Of a DNA stretch of 64,000 nucleotides, positions 9,500 to 19,005 are shown piece by piece. The stretch is taken from NCBI GenBank assembly GCA_031291415.1, contig JARLJB010000237.1, forward strand, positions 124,001-188,000, read 5' to 3'. Both the position numbers and the translations under genes were made by a program. A model generated the notes under the pieces. It made no database searches and was not told the DNA's origin. It worked only from the letters and a program-made list of their open reading frames with translations. The DNA comes from Telmatospirillum sp. (GTDB taxonomy: Bacteria > Pseudomonadota > Alphaproteobacteria > Rhodospirillales > Magnetospirillaceae). How positions within the stretch are numbered: position 1 is the stretch's first letter; each line of letters opens with the position of its first letter.

Positions 9500-9694
9500 A
9501 TGGCCGTTGCTTTTTCCATCCTCGTCTCGTTGCTGTTTGGCTATCTCAGCTATCGGCTTGCTGAACGCCGTGGCAGTCCGACGCTCGTGTGGTCGGCGCT
9601 CGGCGTCGCTTTCGGCCCTCTTGCCCTGCTTCTGCTGATGATTGCCCCGCCCCGGCGGTCCGACGACGACAGGAACGCCTCTGCCGCGAGCTGA
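9500..9694 (+). CDS. Small two-span membrane protein, unknown function
   Basis: 64 residues from ATG at 9500, preceded by GGAG 7 bases upstream; a TTG at 9485 would add five residues. Two hydrophobic helices are separated by a short polar loop: AVAFSILVSLLFGYLSYRLA, then ERRGSPTL, then VWSALGVAFGPLALLLLMIA. A basic and acidic tail follows (PPRRSDDDRN). No function is recognised. It sits between hisC and rnd on the same strand with 81 and 129 base gaps. Confidence 0.65.
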   Translation: MAVAFSILVSLLFGYLSYRLAERRGSPTLVWSALGVAFGPLALLLLMIAPPRRSDDDRNASAAS

Positions 9695-9785
9695 AGCACG
9701 TCGCGGGACTGACTGGATCACAGCAACAATCGATGCAATTGTGCATCACCGTTGCAGGAACATCGACATCAGGAAGGCCTCACGC

Positions 9786-9815
9786 TTGCGCCCCGGTAAG
9801 GGAAGCGTGTATAGT
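9786..9815 (+). promoter_or_regulatory. Probable promoter of rnd
   Basis: TTGCGC, an 18-base spacer, then TATAGT, ending 8 bases before the rnd ATG. The leader would be nearly absent, so translation may start on a leaderless or very short transcript. Based on hexamer matches only. Confidence 0.45.
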
Positions 9816-9823
9816 AGGTCTCC

Positions 9824-10981
9824 ATGACTCTCATCACCGATACGACATCCCTCGCCGCGTTTTGCCGGCGCATGCAGGATGCTCCTTACATCACTGTCGA
9901 CACCGAATTCGTGCGGGAAAAGACATATTGGCCACAGTTGTGCCTGGTCCAGGTGGCCGGTCCCGACGAGGCGCTGGCCATTGATCCCCTGGCTCCCGGC
10001 ATCGACCTCACCCCTCTGTTCGCGCTGATGGCCGACACCAACGTACTGAAGGTGTTTCACGCCGCCCGGCAGGATGTCGAAATCTTCCATCATCTGTCCG
10101 GCGCCATACCGACGCCGTTGTTCGACACGCAGGTCGCCGCCATGGTTTGTGGCTTCGGCGACGCCGTATCCTACGAGACGCTGGCATCGCAACTTGCCAA
10201 GGCGCATATCGACAAATCGCTGCGCTTCACCGATTGGGCGCAGCGTCCTTTGTCCGAAAAGCAGCTGCAATATGCGCTGGCCGATGTCACCCATCTGCGG
10301 CCTGCCTATGAAAAATTGCGCAAACGGCTCGACCGGGATGGCCGGTCGGAGTGGGTGGTCGAGGAAATGGCCATCCTGACCGACCCCAGGACCTACGTCA
10401 CCGAGCCGGACGCGGCATGGCATCGCCTGAAGCCGCGATCCTCCAGCCCGCGTTTCTTGATGGTCCTGAAGGAACTGGCGGCTTGGCGAGAGAGAGAAGC
10501 GCAGGACCGCGACCTGCCGCGCCAACGCGTCATCCGCGACGAGGCGCTGATGGAAATCGCCGCGCACGCCCCCTCAGCGGTCGAAGAGCTGGCCCGGACA
10601 CGAGGCATGTCGAAGGGCCTGGCCGAGGGACGGCAGGGAGCAGCCATCCTGGACGCCGTGGCCAAAGCCCTGGCGACGCCGGAGTCCGCTTGGCCGCAAC
10701 CGCCCGAGCGCAACGACCTTCCCCGTGGCCTCGGCCCGGTGGTCGATCTTCTCAAGGTGCTGCTGAAACTGAAATGCGACCAGCATGACGTAGCGCAGAA
10801 ATTGGTCGCCTCCAGCGCCGACATCGAAGCCATTGCCGCCGATGACAACGCTAATGTCGCCGCCTTGCAGGGATGGCGGCGCACCGTCTTCGGCGACGAC
10901 GCTCTGCACATCAAGCATGGCCGCGTCGGCCTCGCCCTGGCGGAAAACGGTAAAAGTCTGCGGCTGATTCCACTGGCCTGA
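9824..10981 (+). CDS. rnd: Ribonuclease D
   Basis: 385-residue 3'-5' exoribonuclease involved in tRNA 3'-end trimming. The DEDD catalytic residues are visible: DTEF at about 19-22, FHAARQDVEIF near 80-90, and the YxxxD-type motif YALADVTHLRPAYEKL near 150. A single HRDC RNA-binding domain follows at about 205-285 (LAAWREREAQDRDLPRQRVI), then a second helical region. Length matches E. coli RNase D (375). It ends convergent with ppx across a hairpin-rich repeat. Confidence 0.95.
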   Translation: MTLITDTTSLAAFCRRMQDAPYITVDTEFVREKTYWPQLCLVQVAGPDEALAIDPLAPGIDLTPLFALMADTNVLKVFHAARQDVEIFHHLSGAIPTPLFDTQVAAMVCGFGDAVSYETLASQLAKAHIDKSLRFTDWAQRPLSEKQLQYALADVTHLRPAYEKLRKRLDRDGRSEWVVEEMAILTDPRTYVTEPDAAWHRLKPRSSSPRFLMVLKELAAWREREAQDRDLPRQRVIRDEALMEIAAHAPSAVEELARTRGMSKGLAEGRQGAAILDAVAKALATPESAWPQPPERNDLPRGLGPVVDLLKVLLKLKCDQHDVAQKLVASSADIEAIAADDNANVAALQGWRRTVFGDDALHIKHGRVGLALAENGKSLRLIPLA

Positions 10982-11133
10982 TACCAAGTGCCGAAAATGC
11001 TGCCACATTTTCGGCCCCTCAAACGCCGGGCGGCGGACATCCGTCCGCCTGGGCTTCCGCCGCATCGGCGGCGCGGCTGCACTTGCAGCCGACCAACGGC
11101 AAGAAGTCACAACTTATTGCCGTTGGTATAACC
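10982..11133. repeat. Hairpin-rich intergenic element
   Basis: The whole gap between rnd and ppx is a chain of hairpins bounded by ATACCAA (10981) and TTGGTATA (near 11126). In order: CCGAAAATG/CATTTTCGG (10991-11014), GGCGGA/TCCGCC (near 11032-11049), GGCTGCA/TGCAGCC (near 11079-11094), and CCAACGGCAA/TTGCCGTTGG (near 11094-11127). The layout resembles a bounded, mobile-type palindromic element rather than a plain terminator. Confidence 0.65.
10991..11014 (+). terminator. Possible rnd/ppx terminator hairpin
   Basis: 9-base-pair perfect stem CCGAAAATG/CATTTTCGG with a 6-base loop, 9 bases after the rnd stop. It lacks a good T-run, so rho-independent function is uncertain. Confidence 0.4.
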
Positions 11134-12660
11134 TCAGATCCTACGCATCTCGAATCGCTCGTAACCCGCCGCCCGCGCCAAACGATCATGGCGCCGGTCG
11201 GCGAGATCCGGTGCGAAAGCGGGGTCGTCGGCGGGCACCTCCAATACCAGCGTGTCCTTGTCACCGAAGAGCCGCGTGTTACGCAGGATGCCCGGCACTC
11301 CTCCCGACATCGAATGGCCAAGACGCAAGGCCAGTCCGATGACACGGGCCCGGCGCTGATCCTCTTCCGCCAAAAGGCTGCGCGCCCCGGCCGCCAACGG
11401 CAAGTCGGCGTCGCCTTCGTAACGCGCGTGAATAGCCAACGCCAATGCGGCCCGATCCTGATGTCCGAGCCCCATGAAGGGCAAACGGAAAACCCGAAGG
11501 AAAGCCTGTTCGGCACGGTAATCGGGGTGTTCGTTCCAGAAGACGTCGCCCAGCAGGCAGGCGGCATAACGCAGCCGGCCCTGGCTCGCCGTCTCGTGAC
11601 GAAACAGCCCCGACATCCATTCGAGAACCTCCTCGCCATGTTCCGGGAAGCGTCCGGCGGTCTGCGCCATATCCGAACAAGAGGCGATCAGCGGATCCTG
11701 CCACTGCACTTCGGGCGGCAGGCGTTTATAGAATTGCCCTTCGCGCATCCCGTAAACAGAAAAAATCAGACGCGACGGCTGCGCATGTTCTATCACCTTT
11801 TCGAGAAGCAGGGCGGCGACCGGCAGATGCGGCACCCGTTTCTTCGACAAGCCGGGCACCTTCTCCAGCGACTTCCGGCTCTGATTGGCGATCAACTGGA
11901 TGAGACGCAACGATTCGTTGCGATCGAGACTGAAGTTGTCGAGAACGTGCAACGGGTGACCGATCTGGGCAAGGCAAAGTCTGGCCAGGGCGCGCCATGC
12001 GCCACCAACCGCGTAAAGCGGACGCCCTTTGGTCCACGGCCACCAGTCGATGTTGCGGAACTGTTGTTCGATCATTTCTTCGGCCAGCGCCCGCACATTG
12101 CCCGAACCCTCGGACAGACGCAGCACGCCAAGCGGCATGGTGGCGTAGGGTCCGGCGAAACGCCCCTGGTCGAGCGCCACCAATTCCAGGCTGCCGCCAC
12201 CGAGATCGGCCACCGTGCCGTCCGCCTGCGGAATGCCGCACAGCACCCCCATGGCCGCCAGATGGGCCTCTTCCTCGCCGGACAGGACGGTTACCGGCAC
12301 GCCGCAACGCTGTTCGATGGTCTCGACAAAGGCCTGTCCATCGATTGCATCGCGCACTGCGGCCGTCGCCAGAATATCCAAGGCATCGACAGCCATCGCG
12401 CGGGCCAGGCGGACAAAGCGGCGCAGGACTTCGATCGCTTCGCTGGCGCCCTCTGGATTGAGACGGCTGGTGCTCCCCAACCCCTGCCCCAGGGCGCAGA
12501 CCGCCTTTTCGTTGAACAGGGCAACCGGCGTCCGCGTTCTGCCGTCATAGACCACCAGTCGGATCGAATTCGAACCGATATCGACGATGGCGACATGCTT
12601 GTGAGACGGCACGGGCGTCGGGACGGTGGCGGGATTCGAATGGAAGTTTATCGGAGTCAT
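11134..12660 (-). CDS. ppx: Exopolyphosphatase / pppGpp phosphohydrolase family (Ppx/GppA)
   Basis: 508 residues. The Ppx/GppA ASKHA-fold core shows phosphate loop 1 ([17 protein letters not shown], about 25-41), [10 protein letters not shown], and phosphate loop 2 ([17 protein letters not shown]). The C-terminal half is an HD-like helical domain with [20 protein letters not shown]. It degrades polyphosphate from the end, or removes the 5' phosphate of pppGpp; sequence alone does not separate these. The start overlaps the ppk stop as ATGA, so polyphosphate synthesis and breakdown are co-translated. Confidence 0.92.
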   Translation of the reverse strand: MTPINFHSNPATVPTPVPSHKHVAIVDIGSNSIRLVVYDGRTRTPVALFNEKAVCALGQGLGSTSRLNPEGASEAIEVLRRFVRLARAMAVDALDILATAAVRDAIDGQAFVETIEQRCGVPVTVLSGEEEAHLAAMGVLCGIPQADGTVADLGGGSLELVALDQGRFAGPYATMPLGVLRLSEGSGNVRALAEEMIEQQFRNIDWWPWTKGRPLYAVGGAWRALARLCLAQIGHPLHVLDNFSLDRNESLRLIQLIANQSRKSLEKVPGLSKKRVPHLPVAALLLEKVIEHAQPSRLIFSVYGMREGQFYKRLPPEVQWQDPLIASCSDMAQTAGRFPEHGEEVLEWMSGLFRHETASQGRLRYAACLLGDVFWNEHPDYRAEQAFLRVFRLPFMGLGHQDRAALALAIHARYEGDADLPLAAGARSLLAEEDQRRARVIGLALRLGHSMSGGVPGILRNTRLFGDKDTLVLEVPADDPAFAPDLADRRHDRLARAAGYERFEMRRI

Positions 12661-14849
12661 CGCTCGGACGGAGCCTTCACCAGCAATTTGGGAAGTGGGC
12701 GCCCGCGTTCGAGGGCGCTGCCCCGTCCCGACAGACTGGGATTCGTCATGAAATAGGTGTGGGCGCTGAAGGGCTTCTCCTCCGGCTGCGGGCCAATGCG
12801 GGTGTAGGTTCCGTCCGGCCCGAGTACCCAGCTCTGCTGATTGTCCTTGAGATTGGCGGCCATGATCTGCTCGAGAATCTGGCGCTGGACCGTCGGATTT
12901 TCGATGGGGACCAGGGACTCGACACGCCAATCCATATTGCGGGTCATCCAGTCCGCCGAAGAGATGAAGATCTTGGCGTGCCGCGATGGCAGGCGGTAGC
13001 CGTTCCCGAAGCAGACGATCCGGCCATGCTCAAGAAAACGGCCGACGATGCTCTTGACCCGGATATTCTCGGACAGGCCTGGTACTCCGGGACGCAGGCA
13101 GCAAATGCCGCGGATCACCAGTTCGACCTGCACGCCGGCCTGCGAGGCCCGGTAGAGGGCATCGATCAGCTTGCCGTCGACAAGCGAATTCATCTTTACC
13201 CAGATCGCCGCCGGCCGGCCGGCTTTGGCGTTCTCGATCTCCGCTTCGATCGAGGCAAGCAGGCGCTGACGCAGCATCAGCGGAGCGATGGCGACCTTTT
13301 CCATCTTCTCGGGCTTGGCGTAACCGGTCATGAAGTTGAAGGTGCGGTTGGCATCCCGGCAATAGGCCGGGTCGGTGGTGAAAAAGCTGAGGTCTGTGTA
13401 GATCTTGGCGGTAATCGGATGATAGTTGCCGGTACCGAAATGCACGTAGGACCGCAGCTCCCCCCCTTCGCGGCGTACCACCAGCGAAATCTTGGCATGG
13501 GTCTTGAGCTCGATGAAGCCGTAGACCACCTGCGCGCCGGCCCGTTCGAGATCGCGTGCCCAGCCGATATTGGCTTCCTCGTCGAAACGGGCTTTGAGCT
13601 CGATCATCGCGGTGACCGACTTGCCCATTTCGGCAGCCTCGGCCAGCGCCTTGACGATCGGGCTGTCCTTGCTGGTGCGATAAAGCGTCTGTTTGATAGC
13701 CACCACATTGGGATCGCGGGCCGCCTGGCGCAGGAACTGCACCACCACGTCGAAGCTCTCGAAAGGATGGTGAACCAGGATGTCCTTCTTACGGATGGCG
13801 GCGAAGCAATCACCGCCGAAATCGCGAATCCGTTCCGGGAAACGGGCGTTATAGGGATGGAACAGCAGATCGGGCCGTTCGTCGATGATCAGCTGCTTGA
13901 TGTCGACGGTGCCGATCAGACCTTCCAAGGGGAAGACGTCGGATGGTTCCAACTGCATGTCCTGGCGGATCAAGGCCAGCAGGTCCTCGGGCATGCTGGC
14001 ATTGACCGTGAGACGGATACAATGCCCGCGGCGGCGGCGTTTCAGCGCCGATTCGAAAACCCGGACCAGATCCTCGGCCTCTTCGTCGATTTCCATTTCC
14101 GAATCGCGAATGACGCGGAAAACGCCCACCCCATCGACCCGATATCCTGGGAACAGGCGGTCGAGAAACAGGGCCACCATTTCCTCGATGGGCAGGAAAC
14201 GGATGTCGTCGCCCGGAAGGCGGACGAATCGCTGGATCTGGTGCGGCAGCGGCAACAGGGCCCGCATGATCTCACCGTCCTCATGACGGGTGAGATGCAG
14301 CACCATGGCGAAACCGAGATTGGGGATGAAGGGAAACGGATGGGCGGGGTCAACGGCCAGTGGTGTCAGAACAGGAAATATATGGTCCATGAAATGGACA
14401 TCGAGCCACTTCCGGTCGGCCCTGCTCAATTCGGAAATATCGATCACCGCGATGCCGTTGGCCCGCAATTCCTCGCGCAGACGGAACCAGCAATCCTGCT
14501 GCTTGTTGAGCAGCAAACCGGCTTCCAGATGGATCGCCGCCAGCTGTTGAGCCGGCGTCAGACCGTCCTGACTGGTGGTGGTCACGCCGTTGGTCACCTG
14601 CCCCTTCAGACCGGCGACACGCACCATGTAGAATTCGTCGAGGTTGGCCGCCGAAATCGACAGAAACCTCAGCCGTTCCAGCAAGGGATGGTTGGGGTTA
14701 TCAGCCTCTTCCAACACACGGGTGTTGAACGACAGCCAGGAAAGTTCCCGATTGATAAAGCGTTCGGTGGAATGAAAGTCGATCGGCGGCGCAATCGGAG
14801 CCCCCTCGGATATATCTTCCGGCAGGTCAGCGTGTTCGGTCTCTATCAC
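12657..14849 (-). CDS. ppk1: Polyphosphate kinase 1
   Basis: About 730 residues. It polymerises the ATP gamma-phosphate into polyphosphate. Domains are the N-terminal helical part ([40 protein letters not shown]), the head domain ([20 protein letters not shown]), and two phospholipase-D-like catalytic parts with the conserved HAK of [34 protein letters not shown] and [17 protein letters not shown]. The start is uncertain. A GTG at 14849 with GGGAGA 6 bases upstream gives a normal-length protein; ATG codons at 14963 and 14930 would run into the divergent promoter region. It is operonic with ppx. Confidence 0.93.
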   Translation of the reverse strand: MIETEHADLPEDISEGAPIAPPIDFHSTERFINRELSWLSFNTRVLEEADNPNHPLLERLRFLSISAANLDEFYMVRVAGLKGQVTNGVTTTSQDGLTPAQQLAAIHLEAGLLLNKQQDCWFRLREELRANGIAVIDISELSRADRKWLDVHFMDHIFPVLTPLAVDPAHPFPFIPNLGFAMVLHLTRHEDGEIMRALLPLPHQIQRFVRLPGDDIRFLPIEEMVALFLDRLFPGYRVDGVGVFRVIRDSEMEIDEEAEDLVRVFESALKRRRRGHCIRLTVNASMPEDLLALIRQDMQLEPSDVFPLEGLIGTVDIKQLIIDERPDLLFHPYNARFPERIRDFGGDCFAAIRKKDILVHHPFESFDVVVQFLRQAARDPNVVAIKQTLYRTSKDSPIVKALAEAAEMGKSVTAMIELKARFDEEANIGWARDLERAGAQVVYGFIELKTHAKISLVVRREGGELRSYVHFGTGNYHPITAKIYTDLSFFTTDPAYCRDANRTFNFMTGYAKPEKMEKVAIAPLMLRQRLLASIEAEIENAKAGRPAAIWVKMNSLVDGKLIDALYRASQAGVQVELVIRGICCLRPGVPGLSENIRVKSIVGRFLEHGRIVCFGNGYRLPSRHAKIFISSADWMTRNMDWRVESLVPIENPTVQRQILEQIMAANLKDNQQSWVLGPDGTYTRIGPQPEEKPFSAHTYFMTNPSLSGRGSALERGRPLPKLLVKAPSER

Positions 14850-14964
14850 CTCGGGTCTCCCGTTGCGCTCATGGCTTCGTCCCGTTCTTTTATATATGCT
14901 TGGACCAGCGATGTCATGGACAGGGCCGTCCATTTCACCAATGCACAGCAAGGAGGGTTCCACT

Positions 14965-15492
14965 GTGAAGCTCCTCTACCTGCTCCGCCATGCCAAATCA
15001 AGCTGGGACGACCCGGACATCGACGATTTTGACCGTCCGCTCAACCGGCGCGGACGAGAAACAGCAACCCTGGTCGCCGACTATTGCCGGGATCATGAGA
15101 TCCAACCATCGACGATCATCTGTTCGACAGCAAAACGCACGCGCCAGACACTGCAGCCCTGGCTCTCGGCCTTGGACAATGTTCCGGTCAATTTCGATAA
15201 CCGGGTCTACGAGGCATCCTGGAAGACGCTCTATGCGCTGATCAACGATTTACACGATGGCCACCGGACGGCCCTGCTGCTGGGGCACAATCCCGGTTTG
15301 CAGCGCTTAGCGCTGCAATTGGCTCATCCGGACAGCGACAATCCCGCCCTTCCGCGGATGGCGGCCAAACTTCCAACCGGCAGCCTGATCGTCTTGTCGT
15401 CGACCGTCGACCGCTGGGCCGAGATTACTCCTGGTAGTTGCGAGGTGGTGCAATTCCTGCGCCCGGCCGACATCGGTGGCGCCGACGACTAG
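14965..15492 (+). CDS. SixA-like phosphohistidine phosphatase
   Basis: 175-residue histidine-phosphatase-superfamily protein. The catalytic RHAKSSW lies at residues 8-14, then [14 protein letters not shown], and a second histidine in [13 protein letters not shown]. SixA enzymes remove phosphate from histidine on phosphotransfer domains. GTG at 14965 is taken as start because AGGAGGG lies 7 bases upstream and the beta strand KLLYLL must lead directly to RHA. It is divergent from ppk; whether it has any link to polyphosphate metabolism cannot be told. Confidence 0.85.
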   Translation: MKLLYLLRHAKSSWDDPDIDDFDRPLNRRGRETATLVADYCRDHEIQPSTIICSTAKRTRQTLQPWLSALDNVPVNFDNRVYEASWKTLYALINDLHDGHRTALLLGHNPGLQRLALQLAHPDSDNPALPRMAAKLPTGSLIVLSSTVDRWAEITPGSCEVVQFLRPADIGGADD

Positions 15493-15497
15493 AGTCC

Positions 15498-15541
15498 GAA
15501 TCGCCCTCCACTTTAATTGAGATGGGGGCGGATTCAGATTT
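15498..15541. repeat. Dispersed 44-base repeat, copy 1
   Basis: Begins GAATCGCCCTCCACTTTA and ends GGGGGCGGATTCAGATTT. The reverse complement of 47218-47262 is nearly the same sequence (GAATCGCCCTCTACTTTATT, GGGGCGGATTCAGATTT). Both copies lie immediately after a gene end and near a CTAGAG motif. Confidence 0.7.
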
Positions 15542-15596
15542 CAGAGTTCCGCACCGGTGGCGCGCCGCGCTGCCCTGGTGAAACACGAGTGTTGGG

Positions 15597-15685
15597 GTGG
15601 CACCGGCGTCTCTGCCGGTGTTTCGCCGCCAGGCGAACCCTTTCCGGCTCAAGCCGGAACACCGGCAGGGTCGCCGGTGCCATTG
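15597..15685. repeat. Palindromic GC-rich repeat (GGCACCGGCGTCTCTGCCGG family), variant copy
   Basis: Outer arms TGGCACCGGCG and CGCCGGTGCCAT enclose TCTCTGCCGGTGTTT, an inner palindrome TTCCGGC/GCCGGAA, and ACACCGGCAGG. The same outer motif forms the ends of the cassettes at 39.8 kb and 47.4 kb. It lies in the 241-base gap between two convergent genes; nothing else is seen there. Confidence 0.75.
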
Positions 15686-15733
15686 ACAATTTGTTTCTGT
15701 CTCGCGGTGCGTCCGACGCACGCCGCTCCGATC

Positions 15734-17137
15734 TCAGCCGGCTTTGATCGGCACATCGACGCTATCCAGGGGCTCGGCATGAACGACGACCCGGCCGACA
15801 TCCTTAATGGACTCGCGGATGCGCTGCTCCACGACTTCCGTTGCGTGATGCGCTGTGCGGACCGAGGTGGTCGGCTCGAAAAGGCAATGCAGTAAAACGG
15901 TAAGACCGTCTTCGCCTTGGCGGATATGTACGCCATGGGCCTCCCGGACATGGTCGACGCCTTGTGCGCAATTGATGACGACGGTTTCCAACTGCCGATG
16001 CATAACGGCATCGACCGTTCTCCCGGCGAGCACCGAAACCCGCCTGGGATCGATGTGGGTTTCCACCAGAACATCCTCGCCCAGTTCGTCGCGGACGGCC
16101 TGTTCGACGCCGCTTGCCACCTCGTGGGCATCAAAGATGTTCATCGTTTCATCGACTTCGACGTCGAAGCTGACATGCCGCCGTCCGGCGACCGTATCGA
16201 CGGCGATATCGTGCAGCAAGACGTTGCGCCGGGCAGCAACGACATGCACGGTATCGATGATCGATTCATCGTCGAGAGCAAGCGGTTCGGCCTTGACGAA
16301 GGCGTCGCTGCCGGGAATCCGGCCATCGATGGCCACTGTGACAGCATCGCAGACTTCCTGGACATTGGCCAACGGCAGCGTACGGGCGACGCGGATCAGC
16401 ACTTCGACATGCGTGGTCGCTCCGGCCGGCCGGGCCCGCACGCGGTCGATGGAGGCGACGCCCGCCACTTGAGAGGCGATCTCCGCCACTTGGCTGGCAA
16501 TCCCCTCGGGAGCGGAATCGATCAACACGTCGATTGTCCGCTTGCCCATCTGGTAGCCGACATGCAAAACGAACAGCGAGACGCCGATGGCCGCGATGGC
16601 GTCACCCTTGGGAAATCCCGCCGCCACGCATCCAAGACCGGCCAGCACGACGATCGACGACAGAATGTCGGAACTGAAATGCAGCGCATCGGCCTCCAAC
16701 GCCTGGCTCCGCGTTGCCTTTGCCACTTTCATCAGAGCCCGCGAGCGACCGAAGTCGACGGCGATGGATAACAAGACCACCGCCACGGAATACCACCGGG
16801 CCTCAACCGCCACATTGTCGGACAGCAGGCGCAAGACAGCTTCGCGAATGATCCAAAGCGCGGTCAGAAACAGCAGGACGGTCTCGGCCAGGGCAGAAAC
16901 GCTTTCGATCTTGCCGTGACCATAGGGATGACGCTCGTCGGCCGGCTGGTCGCTGATGCGAACGGCAAAATAGGTCAAACCGGCGGCCCCGAGATCAAGC
17001 AGCGAGTGCGCCGCTTCCGAGAGCAGTCCCAGGCTTCCGGTCAGCAGTCCGGCGATCAGTTTGGTGGCCGTCAACAAGGCGCTCGCCCATACGGAACTGA
17101 GCGCGACCGATTTTTTGGAAACCGCATCATTCGTCAT
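15734..17137 (-). CDS. Cation diffusion facilitator (CDF) transporter with extended C-terminus
   Basis: 467 residues against about 300 for usual bacterial CDF proteins. The six-helix membrane part (about 10-215) has metal-site motifs in TM2 (AAHSLLD) and TM5 (ALHFSSD). The His-xxx-Asp pair at both sites is typical of zinc-selective members; E. coli FieF has Asp first in TM2. After it come three stretches that each look like the cytoplasmic dimerisation domain: about 215-290 (ATTHVEVLIRVARTLPLANV), 295-370 (RRHVSFDVEVDETMNIFDAH) and 385-460 (LTVLLHCLFEPTTSVRTAHH). It probably exports zinc or a similar divalent metal. The start overlaps the hda stop by 11 bases. Confidence 0.88.
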   Translation of the reverse strand: MTNDAVSKKSVALSSVWASALLTATKLIAGLLTGSLGLLSEAAHSLLDLGAAGLTYFAVRISDQPADERHPYGHGKIESVSALAETVLLFLTALWIIREAVLRLLSDNVAVEARWYSVAVVLLSIAVDFGRSRALMKVAKATRSQALEADALHFSSDILSSIVVLAGLGCVAAGFPKGDAIAAIGVSLFVLHVGYQMGKRTIDVLIDSAPEGIASQVAEIASQVAGVASIDRVRARPAGATTHVEVLIRVARTLPLANVQEVCDAVTVAIDGRIPGSDAFVKAEPLALDDESIIDTVHVVAARRNVLLHDIAVDTVAGRRHVSFDVEVDETMNIFDAHEVASGVEQAVRDELGEDVLVETHIDPRRVSVLAGRTVDAVMHRQLETVVINCAQGVDHVREAHGVHIRQGEDGLTVLLHCLFEPTTSVRTAHHATEVVEQRIRESIKDVGRVVVHAEPLDSVDVPIKAG

Positions 17138-17834
17138 GGCGGGAACTCTCGGGGGAAGAGGGGGCGTCGCTCGCGGCTTGCAAGACACCGCGCACCAGGG
17201 AGACGGTAATGTCCCGCCGATGAGCGAGCGCCGCGTCATCGATGGCGGCGACCAGCGCTCGCGCCGCGTCGAAGGTTCGCTCCATTCGGGGCAGCAGAAA
17301 TGTCAGGACGTCCGGCCCGACGCGCAATTGCCGGTCGGCAAAAAGCTTGACGAGAAGGGCCTCAAGCAGATCGTCTCCCGGCGAACGGATGGCGGCCACC
17401 GGAATGGACGATAAGCGCGACCGCAGGTCGGGCAGCCGAACCGGCCAGCGCGCCGGCGCGTCGCGCCCGGTCAACAGCAAAAAGCGGCGTTGTTCCCGCA
17501 AGAGATTGAACAGATGGAACAGGGCCGGTTCATCGACCTCGCGGTCGGCATCTTCCAGCGCCACCGCCGGATGGCTTGCAAACCGGGGAACGTCCTCAGA
17601 GTTGAGCGCCGTCGCCGGTACTACGATGCCGCCGTTACGTTCGCAAAAAATATGGGCGAGATGGCTCTTGCCGCATCCCGCCGGACCGAACAGGCCGAGC
17701 GCGAAAGACGGCCAGTCGGGCCACCGCATGATCCAGCCGTGGGCGTCGGCGTTGTTATCTGCCACCAGGAAATCGGCAGCGGAAAACCCCGGCTGATGAC
17801 CAAAATCGAGAACGAACTGAGCAGATTCGGTCAT
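17127..17834 (-). CDS. hda: DnaA-homologous AAA+ protein, Hda-like
   Basis: 235 residues, matching the short DnaA paralogues that promote hydrolysis of DnaA-bound ATP and limit re-initiation of replication. Visible are an N-terminal clamp-binding-like stretch (QFVLDFGHQPGFS), Walker A FGPAGCGKSHLAHIF at about 49-63, a weak Walker B AVALEDAD, and LRSRLSSIPVAAI. There is no C-terminal DnaA-box-binding domain. It overlaps perM upstream by 4 bases and the CDF gene downstream by 11, so the three form one transcript. Confidence 0.88.
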   Translation of the reverse strand: MTESAQFVLDFGHQPGFSAADFLVADNNADAHGWIMRWPDWPSFALGLFGPAGCGKSHLAHIFCERNGGIVVPATALNSEDVPRFASHPAVALEDADREVDEPALFHLFNLLREQRRFLLLTGRDAPARWPVRLPDLRSRLSSIPVAAIRSPGDDLLEALLVKLFADRQLRVGPDVLTFLLPRMERTFDAARALVAAIDDAALAHRRDITVSLVRGVLQAASDAPSSPESSRHDE

Positions 17835-18916
17835 AAGGAGCCACCGCCTTCGCCTGAGTCGCCGCGATAAAGCGAGCTTTCCAGATATCGGCCCAAACCA
17901 AAGCGGATCAACACGCCGATGACCGCGGTAACCGGCAGGGCCAACAGAATCCCCAGGAATCCGAACAAGGCACCGCCTGCCAGCAAAGCGAAGATCACCC
18001 ATACGGGGTGCAAACCGATCTTTTCACCGACCAGTTTGGGCGCCAGGACATAGCTTTCCAAGAGATTGCCGACCAGAAAGACGCCGGCGACCATGCCGGC
18101 CAAAGTCCAGTCCGGTGACTGCGCGATGGCCAGGCCCATGCCGACGACGAAGCCGGAGATGGTTCCAAGATAAGGGATGAACGATCCAAGGCCGGCGGAA
18201 AAGCCCACCACCAGGCCGAGGTCGAGGCCGACCGCCGTCAACCCGATCCCATAGAAAGCTCCGAGAGCAACGCAGACCAGCGCCTGCCCGCGGACGAAGC
18301 CGGCAAGCGTCCTGTCGATCTGCCGCAGCTGCTCGCGGATGGTCGCCGCCTGGACACGCGGCAGCCAGGAGTCGACCCGGCGGGTAATCCCTTCCCAGTC
18401 ACGCAACAGATAGAAGGTGACCACCGGAGTGATGAACACCAGCGACAGAACGTTGACCACCACCAGCGAACCGGTCAGCAGACGCGAGACGAAACCGGCC
18501 AGCCACGTCGCCAAAGTTCCGGCGTATTCGCCACCGGCCGTGCGCAACTGTTCGATATCTTTGACCGAAAGATAGGTCTGAGCCGTGCGCCACAGCGGGG
18601 CGCCGCGATTGACAAGCTGATGCACGTAACCGGGAACCCGCTGGGCAAACCCCACGACCTGATCTTCGACCAGCGGAGTCACCAGCAGAGCGAAAAGAAC
18701 GACGGCCACGAAGAAAAACAAGGTGATGACGACCGTCGCCACCGTCCGCGACAGACCTATCCGTTCGAGCCGATGGGCCAGGGGGTCGAGCAGATAGGCG
18801 ACGGCCATGCCGGCTACGAAAGGCAAGAGGATGCTGCGCAACAGGTAAAGCAGCAGCACGAAGACGGCCAAGCCGATCAGCCAGAACCGCAGCTTGTTTT
18901 CACGCGACAACGACAT
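17831..18916 (-). CDS. AI-2E / PerM-family transporter
   Basis: 361-residue polytopic protein. Hydrophobic spans start at once (LRFWLIGLAVFVLLLYLLRS, LLPFVAGMAVAYLLDPLA). A family loop (RVDSWLPRVQAATIREQLRQ), VRGQALVCVALGAFYGIGL and the PYLGTISGF region follow, then two C-terminal spans. The family exports autoinducer-2 or acts in other roles such as Na+/H+ exchange; the substrate here is unknown. The gene precedes and overlaps hda, an arrangement that recurs in alphaproteobacteria. Confidence 0.85.
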   Translation of the reverse strand: MSLSRENKLRFWLIGLAVFVLLLYLLRSILLPFVAGMAVAYLLDPLAHRLERIGLSRTVATVVITLFFFVAVVLFALLVTPLVEDQVVGFAQRVPGYVHQLVNRGAPLWRTAQTYLSVKDIEQLRTAGGEYAGTLATWLAGFVSRLLTGSLVVVNVLSLVFITPVVTFYLLRDWEGITRRVDSWLPRVQAATIREQLRQIDRTLAGFVRGQALVCVALGAFYGIGLTAVGLDLGLVVGFSAGLGSFIPYLGTISGFVVGMGLAIAQSPDWTLAGMVAGVFLVGNLLESYVLAPKLVGEKIGLHPVWVIFALLAGGALFGFLGILLALPVTAVIGVLIRFGLGRYLESSLYRGDSGEGGGSL

Positions 18917-19005
18917 CGCTCACGCCCCCTTGACGGTCGGCAGCACCGTCGCCGGCATGATCATCAACCGCTGCAACGTGGCATCCGGAAATTGACGCAG
19001 CGTCT

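Noticed and set aside
12759..15032. 757-residue plus-strand open frame opposite ppk
   Set aside because: Shadow of ppk caused by GC-rich codon bias; no recognisable domains.
15597..15685. CRISPR-like array from repeated GGCACCGG motifs
   Set aside because: Motifs are in inverted, not regularly spaced direct, orientation and there are no spacers or cas genes.
18917..19005. tRNA or small RNA in the 89-base gap between DUF2066 and perM genes
   Set aside because: No cloverleaf arms or terminator seen.
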